A stretch of 59,473 bases of DNA, taken from the NCBI GenBank assembly GCA_004335635.1, contig QAXH01002022.1, positions 877 to 60,349 on the forward strand, written 5' to 3'. The stretch's first letter is position 1; each line of letters starts with the position of its first letter. A program made the translations under genes and the position numbers. Positions 1 to 12,065 of this stretch are shown here, piece by piece. The DNA comes from Chloromonas sp. AAM2 (taxonomy: Eukaryota > Chlorophyta > Chlorophyceae > Chlamydomonadales > Chlamydomonadaceae). The notes under the pieces are model-generated. The model ran no database searches. It had not been told where the DNA came from and saw nothing but the letters and a program-made list of their open reading frames with translations.

Positions 1-1563
1 GTGAGCATCGCGTGTTGTGGTAGACCGTGCATTGCCACTTCTGGGACAGCAAACCAGGACTAGACATGAACTGCAGTGTCAAAAGAGAAACTGGTTATGT
101 GACCCGTCTGACCTCAGGACCTCGGTACCTTAGAAGTCGGTGATGTAAGTCGCCACTACACACGCAGTGCGGTCGGCAAGCATGGAGCAAGTCATAACAA
201 ACCAAAGTCTACTGGTGGAGGCCCCGGTGTCTCCGCTTCGTTGGACATCCCACCCAGATGGCACGCTCCAGCACACCAGGCGCCGCCACTAAGACGCCAA
301 CTGCTGACACGCCAAACCCCACATGCGAACAGTACCAGACGTTGCTAGTCAGATTTGTAAGCATAAACTTGCTGAAGCTTGGTTCGGCAGCCATTGTTGA
401 ACAATGCTTTAGTCAGTGGACCCAGGCCACAACTGATGCTTGAGCTGAACTCTTGACTCGCACATGCGGCGCGACACTTTGCGGACCACTTGTTGAATTC
501 AAAGGAGATTTGGACAAAGGGACGGTTTTTTAGTTCCCTTGGCGTTCTGACCAGTCGATCGTGTGTGTAGCAGTTGCATTCAGCAGACGAGCCAACGCAC
601 GAGTCAAGGTGGCAGGGACCAGGCTTCCCACAGCCACAAGACAGCAAACGTGCCTCTGGGAGAGCGCTTACAGATTGTCCCTTTAGAAACAGTTGCGCAC
701 CAAGGAACGCAGGGACATCAATTAATGTCCGAGTGACATAAACGACTGCAAAAAAAAAGAAGTTTGCCAGTTCTGGGACAATATGTCACGTTCGCGTGTC
801 TGTGACTGGAAGTGGCGAATTGTGTTGATACTGTGTGCTGACATTGAGTGAGTCACCACTGTAGTGTGTGTGTTGGTCCACAACGAGAATGGACAAACAC
901 TGTTGGTAAACGGTATGATGTTACTACTGGGCTAGACTGATGACTTCTGGGACCAATGTGATGGGACACACTCTCTTACACCTGTGGTTTTGCGGACCCA
1001 CACTGGTTTTAATGCCAGTCCCAAAATTGTCCCAGAACTGGCAAACTTCTGCCACATGACTAACATGCAAAAGGTGACTGGTCGACTAGCTCAACAAGCA
1101 AACCTAAGCAGCCTTGGGGCTTGCCGCCTGTATACTGATCTGGGTCCGGCTACTGTACATGAAATGGTCGCTAGGAACTGGGATGATGACGGTGATGTCT
1201 GGAATACCATGCGATCGCATGTGCAGACAGTCCGTGGGCCAGATAAACCCGCCCGTGTACCAAGCAGTGCACACAAGGTGAACGATGTCGCTGTCTCCTT
1301 GCTGCAAGTTGCCACCACCTTGGTCGTATTGAACCGAGTAAAGGTGTGTGTATGTGTTCATGCTTTCATGTTTGTCCATTTCCAGAGCTTGGCAGGGCCA
1401 GCTAATGAGGGGGTGGCATTGTGCAGTCGTGTCACCTGGCGTAGCGTACCTTCTGGCATGACACGGCAAGCCGTTCCCATCCTAGTTCAAAACGTCAAGA
1501 GCCCCGCTGGCAAGGGTGCATGTGGGAAGCATGCTGGTCAAGTGTGCCAAGGCACATGCCAAC
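1..1563. other. Gene-free stretch downstream of argJ
   Basis: No reading frame here shows a recognisable domain or a run of phase-compatible exons. The proximal part (roughly 900-1563) is probably argJ 3' UTR on the minus strand. TGTAA-type polyadenylation signals, used by green algae, read on the minus strand at 976-980 and 668-672. The stretch also holds a pair of 25-bp inverted repeats, listed separately. Confidence 0.5.
758..1050. mobile_element. MITE-like element bounded by perfect 25-bp inverted repeats
   Basis: The left arm is 758-782 and the right arm is 1026-1050. They are perfect reverse complements, with core GTTTGCCAGTTCTGGGACA on the left. The ~240-bp interior shows no coding potential. 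The same core recurs at 3822, 3997, 40961, 41399, 50751 and 51024, so this is a dispersed family and not a chance palindrome. A short non-autonomous DNA transposon is the likeliest reading, but no target-site duplication was identified. Confidence 0.55.
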
Positions 1564-4500
1564 TCAGGTGGTGTATTCCGCGTTAATCTTGACGTAGTCA
1601 TAGCTCAGGTCACACCTGCGTCGACACACAAGCAAAGTTGCATCAGCGTACAAGGACTTGCAGCATCACTGCAGCACATGCTGGGACGTGCATGCCGCCA
1701 CTCACCCCCATGCGAAGCCTGTGCCAGGTCCCTTGCCGATTGTGACCTTGATGCTGACAGTGCCGTGAACGCCGCATGTGTCCTGCGGAAGCAGCCAAGG
1801 TGCGGGCATTAGATTGACAAAGAAAGGCGAGAGGGCAAGGCAGAAATCAAAGTGTTCGTGTGGGTATCCAAGCTTGCACTGCAGGCGCGCATTTCAGCTG
1901 CACGGTTCGTGTAGACCTTGTAGCCGTTTGCCGTGTAACTTGGCACCCACTGTGGCTGCAAACGCAAGTCGCCACTGCAACGTGCTCACCTAGCCTGCCG
2001 CAACCCCCCCTTGATGCAAGCCAAGGTTGGCTGGACCAGCCATGCCGTGCAATGAATGCAGTATGGGCATGCAAGCGTGACGTGCGCCACATCCCTTGTC
2101 CCGCAAGTTCCATCCCCTCTCACTGCCACCACTGAACACCCAACCATGCACGTCTGTAGGCCTTGTGGCCTGGGCGCAGAGTTTGCCCCGCCCACCTTGA
2201 GATACTTGTTAGCCGCTGCCTTGTCGAACTCCAGGGGCTGTCCGTTCTCCATGAGCCTGATGCTGCCCAGCTGCACGCCCAGGTTGCGCTGGTCGAACAC
2301 CACGCCCGAGTAGCCCGCGGCAGCGGCCAGGCGGCCCCAGTTGGGGTCGTGCCCGAACATGGCGGCCTTGGCCAAGTGCGACCCGGCCACACTGCGAGCC
2401 ACCTGTGGTACACGAGCAACATGGATGGCTACCCATTTGGACCTGTTAAGCGACACAGTAAGGCATCTACCGGCCGTATTGAGGACACTTGATTGGCAAG
2501 TTGTTTGTGGCTCCATACCTTAACGTTCCCCTCCTAACGTGGCACGCAAACAACGCCAAAGGCTGTGTGTCAGTTGCCCCATGGATGGATACCCATGATA
2601 CAATCCCAGGTGAGTGTTGCTGTAAAACAGCATGGAGGCTGTCTTGTAAACATTATCATGTGACACTCCCCGCAGCTCTTGTTTGTCTTGACCAACACCC
2701 AGCCTTGTCTGATTCAATGATTGGCCACACGCTTTACTTGTACTCGCCATGTGCTGCTTTTCCATGTGCAGGTCCAGCAGCGCTTTACCTGCGCTTTACC
2801 TGCTTTGTTTTTTTCATGCCAGCGCACATTTCTTCCTGTCACCTTCCATAGCCCCTCTTGCCTGCCTCTGTACTCATAATCACGAGCCAGCCTTGCTCGT
2901 ACATCCCACTCTCTTGCCTCCCTGCCTCCCACCTTCCGTGCATCCATGTCGCTTTCCGCCCCCATACACTCGATCTCCAGTAGGCATGTGGCGCCCTCGC
3001 CGTCCCATGCAATGGACTTGGCGAGCCCCTGCGGCACACCACACAGGCATGGGCGGGAGCTAGTGACATGGTCATAGGTTTGAGAGTTGATTAACCCATG
3101 GGCGGGTGCTACTTCGGCGGCATGTTGCTGGTGATGCAGCACTACACTGACACGCCGTGCAAGACCCAGGGGTAAGTGTGCCATCAGTGGCGATATCACA
3201 CTTCTCTACCCTTTCAGAAACTCCCAACCTTTTCATCAGCCAGTAAGCATGCTCTGGGCATCTGCATCAGCTCATGGCCTGCGCACTCGCTGCAATGCTG
3301 CTTGTGCAGCTCCCATCCTGATATTCTTATTATTGCCATCATTATTGTTATCATCATTATTGTTATCAGTACTGAGTAGTGGTGTTATTAGTATTACTTC
3401 GCTTGCACAGGTTGTCGCCTCGTTTGCCGTGCGTTTCCAGTGTTTTTAAATTGCCCTTCCCCCTGACCTGCAGCAGTGCAGTGAGCGCCGCCTCCAGCTG
3501 CCGCGCCTCAGGGCTGCCCAGGTCGTGGATTGCAGGCGCGCCCGCGGCGCCGCTCGCCAGGCCGATCACACAGTCGTTGGTGCTCGTGTCGCCGTCAACC
3601 TGCATTTCGTTTTTTTATGTTACTTTGCTATTATCTGACCAAGGGAAGTCAAAACAGACAGGCGGCCAGGCCTGAAGTCGCTGGTAGCAGACTGGCATGA
3701 ACTGACATGGTATAGTCTTAAGCCTCTGTCACAAGTACACCAAAAACAGTCACCACCATCCGAATTTTGAATTAGGCAATTTTGATACCAGTACCAGAAC
3801 TCAACAGGCAAAAAACAAGATGTTTGCCAGTTCAGAACCTGCCTGGCTGGACGTGGACCAATCCACAGTTCAATAACACAACCCAGTCTCGCACCACATG
3901 CTGTAAATCTTCAACTAGTGCCAGGAATGACTAGTAGACTTAGCAAAGTCACCCACTTCTACCAGTCCCAACACTGGTTCCAGTGGCATCCCTGGAAATT
4001 GTCCCAGAACTGGCAAACATTTTGTCCCGAGCCCATCACAAGTTCCACAGTGTGCCGTTATATGCACAAGACGCGTCCAGTCTCCAATCAGTCAGGATGC
4101 CTTGTGATGAGTAGTGGGCCTTGCCCCTCACCTTCAACCTTTCAAAGGGCTTTGCCCCTCACCTTACAACCCCCACCATTGCATGGAACACCTTCAGTTT
4201 CCCATCAGTGAGCGTGCCTTTCCTTGCCACTCACTGTGATTTGGTTGAAAGATGCAACTGACGCCCGGCGGACCATTTCCCGCCATGCATCCGACGCCAC
4301 ACTCGCGTCACACGTCACGACACCCAGCATGGTGGCCATGTTGGGGTGGATCATGCCGCTGCCCTTGCACATGCCGCCGATGTACACAGGCTTGCCGCCG
4401 ATGGAAAGCTTAAGAGCAGCAGACTTTGACACGAGATCTGCAGCCAAGTTGAACAACCATGCGGGTGGCATCCTACACCCCCAGCACATGGCATGGGCTG

Positions 4501-6097
4501 CCTCCGCAGACAAAATAAGCAGTGGGCCATGGTCTAACAAGTGATTGTGCACGCAGGCGATTAGCAGTTGAACTGCTTTGCAGCTGCACTTGCATTCAAA
4601 CGTGCTGACGTGTGGTGTGCAGATACTACTAGTAATACTACTAGTATTTACTAATCTAAACTAATACCAACAGTCCCATACTTCATAATCATAATAATAG
4701 CAATAATAATAAATTGATTAATCTCTCAACATTTATAAGCCCATATGCACAGTATGTGTCAGACCTGTGGTGGTGATAGCCACTGCTGCCCGGTGCCCGT
4801 CCTCCTGGGTGGCGCCCAGAGTAGCGGCAATCTCCGGGATGGCCGGGACAAACGCCTCCATCTTCATGCGCCGGCCGATAACCCCTGCAAGGAGTCACAC
4901 AATCGTCCAGTTGTTCTCAGCACTCTGAGACTACAAACTTTGCGCCCAAGACTTTGGGTCAACTCTTTGGATCAACCCGCGTATAATTTGGGCTGCCAAT
5001 TATGGGTGTCCCCTATTCTTACATTGACATGACTCTTCAACGGCAGCAGCATTGCCGAATGGACCAGCGATGGGGCAAGTGCTGGCAACCCTGGACAGCC
5101 TAGCTGATGGCGGCAGTGGCCCCACGCATACCTGTGGACTGCAGCAGAACGTCATCGGGTGTCACACCCAGTGCCTTGGCCAGCAGGTTAGCACACTCGA
5201 TTGAATCCGAGTAGCCCTGGTCACCAGTGGCTGCGTTTGCCTGACCAGCATTGGTCAGCACCTACAGAAGGTTCGCCATGATGAATGTAGCCTGGTTTGT
5301 CATGTTGAATGTGGCCCGTGCATAAAGTGTACTGCTTCACGGATGTTTTAGTTGCAGACCTGCCGCCAGGCAATTTGGTGATTTAAAAAACAACTCTGTG
5401 ATGTGCCAGAGGGAAAATTTTGTGAGTTGTAGCTGGATGAGAAGGCCAAATGAGTGCTTTGGGGTTGAGGCGGAAAGAGGCAGTACTTACCGCACGGACA
5501 GTCTTCTTGCGTGCCAAAACTTCCCTGCAGTAAGTGACTGGTGCTGCGCACATCACATTGGTTGTGAATGTGCCGCCCACAACAGCGTCGCTGTCAGCTA
5601 CGACCAGTGCCAAGTCAGCCTTCTTGCCAGAGGCACGTAGACCGGCATAGGCACCTGCAACACATGCATGCACGTGAGTTAGACAAAGCAACCGGTGCAG
5701 GTCATCAAACCATGATCAGCAAGTCTGGCTTACCAGTGGCCTTGAAGCCCTGGGGTGTGCACACATTGCCATCCTTGATCTTCTCCCATGGGCCATCAGG
5801 CATCAAGTCTGGCGCACTGGGGATTTGAAAGGACTCGGCATCGCGGGAGATGGCTTGCATGGTTACCTGCGCAGGGTGCGTGGGCGGTACGCGAGGGTGG
5901 GCGCCATGGAATAGTGAAACTTGCTTGCGCTGATTCACTGGATGGCACATTAGCTGTGCATGCAGTGAATGCGCCAATCGCGACAGGCGATTCACTTGCC
6001 TGCTGGCACATTGAGCGGGCAGGACGGACGCCAGATGCTTGTCGCCGCAATCCTGCACGCGCGCAGAATGCACATAAGCACATATCATAACATACAA
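1564..6097 (-). CDS. argJ: Glutamate N-acetyltransferase / ornithine acetyltransferase (ArgJ), plastid arginine synthesis
   Basis: The enzyme moves the acetyl group from N-acetylornithine to glutamate (cyclic arginine pathway) and in algae acts in the plastid. Coding exons in order: 5734-6097, 5491-5654, 5132-5261, 4765-4884, 4235-4437, 3468-3599, 2933-3028, 2196-2402, 1706-1782, 1564-1615. All junctions are GT..AG and in phase. Family signatures include [14 protein letters not shown], the autocleavage motif [14 protein letters not shown] (the Thr is the new N-terminus and nucleophile of the beta chain), [22 protein letters not shown], and the usual C-terminus [10 protein letters not shown]. 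The body from VTMQAISRD onward is ~437 residues, typical for the family. The 5' end is uncertain. The frame stays open to an ATG at 6097, adding ~77 residues rich in Ala, Ser, Arg and His that could be a transit peptide. An AG acceptor at 5867-5868 would instead allow a separate upstream exon. The gene is divergent from RPN8. Confidence 0.93.
3822..4018. mobile_element. Second inverted-repeat pair, inside an argJ intron
   Basis: A degenerate left copy of the 25-bp repeat core is at 3822-3840, and a near-exact copy in opposite orientation is at 3997-4018. Both lie in the intron between the argJ exons 4235-4437 and 3468-3599. The arrangement matches the 758-1050 element, with a ~200-bp span. 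No protein is encoded. The left arm is eroded, which suggests an old copy. Confidence 0.45.
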
Positions 6098-6623
6098 TCT
6101 ACCAGAACTGTACGAGCGAAGTGCCTGGGATGACTAAAGCTGAACGCACATTCTTATCGATGGCGACAGATCCTAAGCAAGCCATCATAAGAAAGGGCAT
6201 CGCACCTGTGCGCAGCCCTTGGCCCTGGTACCTGCTCGCAAGCTGTTGCTGCAGAGCCATGACAACCCTAATCTGACTGTCGGGAGTGTGTGCGACGGTC
6301 TGTTGAGGCCCACTTGCGGCTCTGGCAGGACGTGCACAGCATGCTGACCCAGCCATGCCGGGGTTCCATTGGAAAAGTGCGGTTTGCGAGCACGTGCAAA
6401 GTCTTCAAAGCGGCTGGAAAATGGGCACTGCTCGTTTTGGGGATCAGGTAACAAGAAGTTGTACCAGCAAAAATCAATCTCAAGCTGGGACGGATTTGCT
6501 GTACGTGCCTTTACCAGCGATCTGTCTTTACGATCTTGCTCGCGAAGAGCACACTGAATAACTGAGCAGCGTGTTAAACAGGTTTGATAGTAATACAGAG
6601 TTTTTAACTTCAGCTGTGACACC
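6098..6623. promoter_or_regulatory. Presumed bidirectional promoter, argJ / RPN8
   Basis: About 525 bp separate the upstream-most argJ ATG (minus) from the RPN8 ATG (plus), so both promoters must lie here, or partly within the argJ 5' region if its start is further in. No clear TATA box or named operator was found. The RPN8 start has a good context (ACACCATGCC). The call rests only on gene orientation. Confidence 0.4.
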
Positions 6624-9600
6624 ATGCCCACGACCCCGGACAAGGTGGTCTTGCACCCGCTGGTGCTGCTCAGCGTAGTGGACAACTACAACCGCGTGGC
6701 CAAGGATTCGCGCAAGCGTGTTGTGGGAATCCTGCTCGGAGAAGTGCACAAAGGCACTGTAGACGTCACCAACAGCTTTGCGGGCAAGTGGATTACGGGA
6801 GGCACTGGGGTTTGGGTGGTGCACCTTGTTGCTGGTGGCTTTTGATGTGCAACCTTCAGTATCATGCTATCAATGTACATCAGCAGTATGGTGTGTTCTC
6901 TGTGGTTCGCATGCATGATGCAGCAGTTTGGTTAATGTAATGTGGTTGCCCTGGCTGCAGTTCCATTTGAAGAAGATGACCATGATACCAACATTTGGTT
7001 TCTGGACCACTCATACATGGACAACATGTACCGCATGTTCAAGAAAGTAAACGGTGGGTTGGCACTTTCCACGGCCTGAGCGGCTAGGCCACCCAATCAG
7101 GCCAATGGCAAACATGCGTTGGGCGTCACATGACCCTAAAGATGAGACTGCCGTGTGCTTGCATTCTGCCTGCTGCTGCTCCGAGATCAGCTCATGTATA
7201 CTGTCTCAGCCAGGGTAGCCAGACAAATATGTCAGCTGTTCCAATCCGAAATGCCTCAGAGCTCAGCCCGGTACTAGATTGTTCAGGCGCCTTGGGCCTT
7301 GTGCTTTGTCCACCTGCTGTGTCACATCTGTAACGTGCATGCACCCATGCATTCGCAGCGCGTGAGAAGATTATTGGGTGGTACAGCACTGGGCCCAAGA
7401 TCCGGGAAGCGGACCTTGACATCAACAACTTGATAGCCAAGTACTCAGACTCGCCACCTGTGTTGGTGGTCTGCGAGGTGCAACCCAAGGAGATTGGACT
7501 GCCTTTCACAGCCTACTTCTCAATTGACGAAGTCAGAGAGGTGGGCGAGTTACAACTGCCGGTCTCATGTGCATGGCAGCCATGAGGACGCTCCATTTCA
7601 GACTCGCCAGCTCACGCCAGCTTGTGTATCTTTGGGCTGCATGTGGCCCGCTGACAAGCAGGCCTTTGTATCAACTTGATAGCTGCTACGGTTCAGCAAT
7701 CTCAACACGAGCCAGCTCAGCTCTGCCGTTTTTCAAACCAAGTTGTCATTACCAAGTTTTGCAAGGTATCCAGCACTGCCCTTGATCCTAGGCCTGTTAC
7801 ATATAGCAGACAGCTTACTGCTACACAGAGATGAGAAATCTTGCACACTATCATGCTATTGGCTCACGACCTTGTTCATTCTTTGACTTCGCACTTGGCT
7901 TGCAGGATGGCACAGAGAAGGCACAGAAAGTGTTCATCTCAGTACCCACAGAGGTTGGGCAGACAGAGGCAGAGGAAATCGGTGGGTGGTTGTGCTTGCA
8001 ATTTGCGAACTATCACAAGCAATGTTGGCAGCCATGTTTGCATAACCACGCATATATCTTCGCATAACTCAAACATAACTCAAACATAGTATTCATTGGT
8101 CTATGGTCAGAAGGCACCGGGAAAACGAAGGATGAACACTCCAGGAGGCAGACACATGCCCATCTTTAGACCCATGATGGGGATAGCCCACTCAACTTTG
8201 GGCCTCCTGAGTTTGGTGCTCATTGCTTACTGCTTGCACTGCAGGCGTTGAGCACTTGTTGAGAGACGTCAGAGATGCCACAATCAGCACCCTGGCAACA
8301 GACGTGTCTGCCAAACTGCTGGTGAGTGCCCATAGCATTGCAGACGTCAGGTATTGGTCCGATTGTGTGGGGCCTTGCATTGTGCGACCCTTTACTCACT
8401 CGTTCTACGTACCATTACATATGAATGGTTCGTCTCGTTTTGTTAACGATTTATGTGCTGTGCGTCAGGACTAGGGGGCAAACTAAGAAAAGATTGGCAG
8501 GTGTCGTTGTATGCCTGCCTGCACGGAGACAGTTTGCTGGTCGCCTGCTCGTTTTCCATCGCTTTCTGTGTTGCATTCTGCTCATGCCCACAGGCTGGAT
8601 CTGGAACATCACAAAGTCTGCATACCTACGTTTGTTGCCATTTCTTCGTCAGTGACAGGACATGCGTGCAGATCGCCTTTTTGTCTGCATTTGCGTTTCA
8701 TCACAGGCGCTCAAGGGCTTGGCGTCACGGCTTCGTGAGATCCAGCAGTACATGGCGGCAGTGGTGGACGGGCGCTTGCCGGTTAATCATGACATCCTGG
8801 AGCTGCTGCAGGACATGTTCAACCTGCTGCCAAACATGAGCGTGGAGTCTCTCAGCAAATCGCTAGCAAGTGAGTGAAGGCACGAGCAGTTAAATCAGCG
8901 CGGCCAATGGTTTTCAATATGTTCAGCATTGCACACCCGAATTCGCGGAGACATGTTTTGGTGGTGGATCAATGATTGTGTATGGACAGCTGAAGTTTTG
9001 GAGCTTCCAAGCACTTGGAGCAACCTATCATGCTCGCTGAACAGACGTGCGTTCATAACAGTTTCTCATGGACGAGCACATACACAAACTGTGACCAATG
9101 GCGTGTGTTGCTTCTGCAGTCAAGAGCAATGACATGATGCTGGCCATCTACCTGGCGTCCCTCATCCGGAGCGTGCTGGCGTTGCATAAGCTCATCGACA
9201 ACAAGGAGACTAGGATGTGGAGGGAAAAGGAGGCAGCAGCGGCCAAGGTGAGGTGAAATAACAAGGTGATGATGATGATGATGGTAATCTAATACAAATG
9301 CACCAGCAGTAGGTTTCCTGCAGCTTCTCTGGTTCGCTGGGCAGTCCTCCTCAGACTGAAGGCCATCTGAGTAACCACATGTGAGTAAAAACAACAGCAC
9401 CAGCTTGAGACTGAGCTGCCGGTACAAGTGGCCCCATGACTTTGCTGAGAGGGGCTGAAACCATGTCCTGCAGTGCCTGTGTAAACCAGGGAATGTTTTA
9501 CGTTCAGCAGCACCCGACCATCCAGGCTTGTGCATGCTGATCAATTGTGCATCAGTCCGACCGGCTGGCGTGACTAGGTGGCAACAATCTTGAAAGCACA

Positions 9601-9707
9601 TCTTTTCTCATGCTGCTCTGCACGGCATGCAGGAAGGGAAGAAGGCCGGGGCTGAGAAGGAGAAGGACGTCAAGGAAAAAGAGGCAGACAAGAAGGAGAA
9701 GGCGTAG
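6624..9707 (+). CDS. RPN8: 26S proteasome regulatory subunit RPN8 (PSMD7), MPN-domain lid subunit
   Basis: This is a structural subunit of the 19S lid. It pairs with the deubiquitinase RPN11 and acts in nucleus and cytosol. Exons: 6624-6783, 6961-7053, 7359-7540, 7906-7981, 8245-8321, 8707-8869, 9120-9247, 9633-9707, giving ~317 residues, normal for the family. The N-terminus [20 protein letters not shown] begins an MPN domain (about residues 1-140) with [13 protein letters not shown] and [13 protein letters not shown]. The zinc-binding JAMM signature is absent, as expected for RPN8. The middle carries [19 protein letters not shown], and the C-terminus is a helical segment plus a Lys/Glu tail. 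Intron 1 uses a GC donor (GCAAGT at 6784-6789): only this junction joins NSFA to VPFEEDD in frame. The start is the first ATG, in a good context. Confidence 0.95.
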
Positions 9708-9785
9708 TCTATCAGCGCCGCCCCGGCAAGCTTTTGTGCACAGGCTTTACACTCTAGCTGTACTGGAAGGCTGCGCCCTGGAGGC

Positions 9786-9790
9786 TGTAA
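9786..9790 (+). terminator. TGTAA polyadenylation signal, probable RPN8 3' end
   Basis: TGTAA lies 79 nt after the RPN8 stop codon. This pentamer is the usual polyadenylation signal of chlorophyte algae. The link to RPN8 is by position only. Confidence 0.4.
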
Positions 9791-10578
9791 CGAGGTCTCT
9801 GAAACATGTCAATGCAGTGATGGCTGCTGTAGCAACACACGTGGCACTGGACATGAGGTGGTTTCTAATTGATTTCATGCGAGCTTGCTGACAAGTGCAC
9901 ACACACCTGGATTGGCTTGTCAAGCTACGACGCCCGTGTCATAGTTGCTCACACAGCCTGACGCATTTGTGGTCATTGCGCCTATGCAATGTGGATTTGA
10001 TGCCACTTAGTCTGATATCTCTAGACACTAGTTTTTGGAAATGAGGCTTTCATGACAGTACAAGAAGGGAGGCTGCAAGCCCTGGCAACTGGGCGTGTGA
10101 TGATCATTACAGAGGCAACCAGGACAGACCAGGAAAGCAATCTCTCTACACTCCAGGAAGAGTCCGTTGTTTCTAATGCATCCTGACCAGGATGTGTTTC
10201 AGGCACAAATGCTTATGGGCTTCAAGGATTGTCTTACGATGGATTCCATCGGGCTGATGATGCATGCCAAGCATGCATGCTTTTTATGATGTGGGCCAGC
10301 GCGGTACTGAATTCGGCTCAATTACGAGTTCCAAAATTACGGCTTGTTAGTGACAGCGTTTCTATCGTAACTGAACCACGTTCTATCGTGTCTGCACCAC
10401 GTTTATGACGTGTACATAATCAGACATCAGGGCCGGCTCAGGTTTCTTGACTCCGTCACATTTGTGTCTTCAGCCCAGCGATACCACCATTCAATTTTAC
10501 AGGTCAAGACACGATGCATCTTCTATGCATTAAAGCTAAAAGATTCTTACTTCTATAACAGAATCGTCATCGTCACAT

Positions 10579-10665
10579 GAGGTGAGGGACTCCAGCCCGT
10601 CTAACCTACAAGTGAAGGGGATTGCGACACACCTGGACAGTGATGGTGGTGGTCACCCCCTCGAG
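10579..10665. repeat. 87-bp dispersed repeat, copy 1
   Basis: It aligns without gaps to 42257-42343 with roughly 14 mismatches (about 84% identity). Both copies end in CTCGAG and contain GAAGGGGATTGCGA. On the minus strand each has a segment (GGGCTGGAGTCCC here, GGGTTGGAATCCC in the other copy) that faintly resembles a tRNA B box, so a decayed tRNA-derived SINE is possible but unproven. Confidence 0.55.
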
Positions 10666-12065
10666 GTACTACCCTGACCGCAAACCTCGTCAGACCCAAA
10701 AAGGGCCTCAAAACATGCATATTGAACTCAAATGTTGTGTCTCAAGTCAAACGTCATGGTCAAAGTCAAAACCAGATTCTGCCAAATCAGGATTGACATG
10801 TCACAGTCGTTATTCTCAGTCTGACATCATCAACTTGTGAGGCGACATTCCCAAAAAATTGGGATGGTATCTCTAGAGGAGCAGCTTGCCAGTTCAAGTC
10901 AGAAAGCGGGTAGTGATATCCAGCTGCGCTCTCTTGAGACATGTGTGCGACTCAATTCAAACCGTTGAAACACAACATGCAGACGCAAAGTCTGTACAAT
11001 GGGCACGGTTTCTTGGCATATCGTCGTGCAGCATCGCACTGCACTGCAGCTATTAAACAGAAGCAAACCCAATATTGACAAATCAGGCTGTAGACCCACA
11101 AACAGGGAATTTAACAGCCAGGGCAACCAAAAACAACACATCGACAAACAGGAAACAGCGCACCAAGTAAGCGACTGCGTGAAAAAGATACTTGGCACAG
11201 CAACATCGATCCAGTCTAGTGACCCAACGCAACAAACCCTTACCAATCCCCACAACACACACCAGATGTTGGGAACTGATGGGCGCTGACCAACGATAAA
11301 TAGCAAACCACAGGGCGAGACCCTTAGCATTGAATAATCAAATCAGAACTGGTAAGTGCATGGTGCTTTAACTAAAGACCATGTGTGGCCATCAAGTAGG
11401 CAGCAAGAACATGAAGGTTGAAGTGTCAATGAAGGCCAGGCAAACTGCAAGCACCGTATAGACAGCAATTACCGACCACGTCACGTGAACACCGTTCAGA
11501 ACTGAAACCAAGCACGTGCACGTGTCCAACACAACCACTCTTAAATAGTGTTATGTACTGTTCACAGCTAAAGATGGATGAATCGTATCGCAAGTATACA
11601 GCAAAACACCTTCTTAGAGGCCAAACACTGCCATGCAATAAACCACGAGTGATGCTTTACTAGTGGATATTAAACCGTTTGTGCCACACTGAGTCGGCCT
11701 TACGTTCGGGCTTAAGAAGGCGGTGATAACAGTAGCACATGCATGTATTCCGATGCGCAAGAAACGTGGATTATAGTCGAGGAGACCAATAGTGCAAAAG
11801 CGTTAAAACATTTGATGAATCGTAGCTCGGACCCAAAGTGAAGCGGACAGTGACTGCATCAGATCGCTGTCGGCGTGTGCATAGGGCAGAGGAATGTGTG
11901 CACGATGCGTAGTGGCAAGGAGTAGTACGTGGCCTTCTTGCGGATGGCTCCACACTTGTATGACATGCACAGGGTTCAAAACAATCGTTGAGGGTTGCCT
12001 GCGGTGTTGTCTTGTGTGCAACCAGAAGTGCCTGCAGCGGGTTGCTGGGCAGCGGTATCTCAACT

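Larger units (their letters stand above)
9708..12065. other. Intergenic stretch between convergent RPN8 and TmcB-like genes
   Basis: Both flanking genes end here, so their 3' UTRs share it. No reading frame looks coding. It holds one copy of an 87-bp dispersed repeat (10579-10665); nothing else was recognised. Confidence 0.55.

Noticed and set aside
984..1586. 200-codon plus-strand open frame
   Set aside because: It overlaps the last argJ exon on the other strand and one arm of the inverted-repeat element, and has no recognisable domain.
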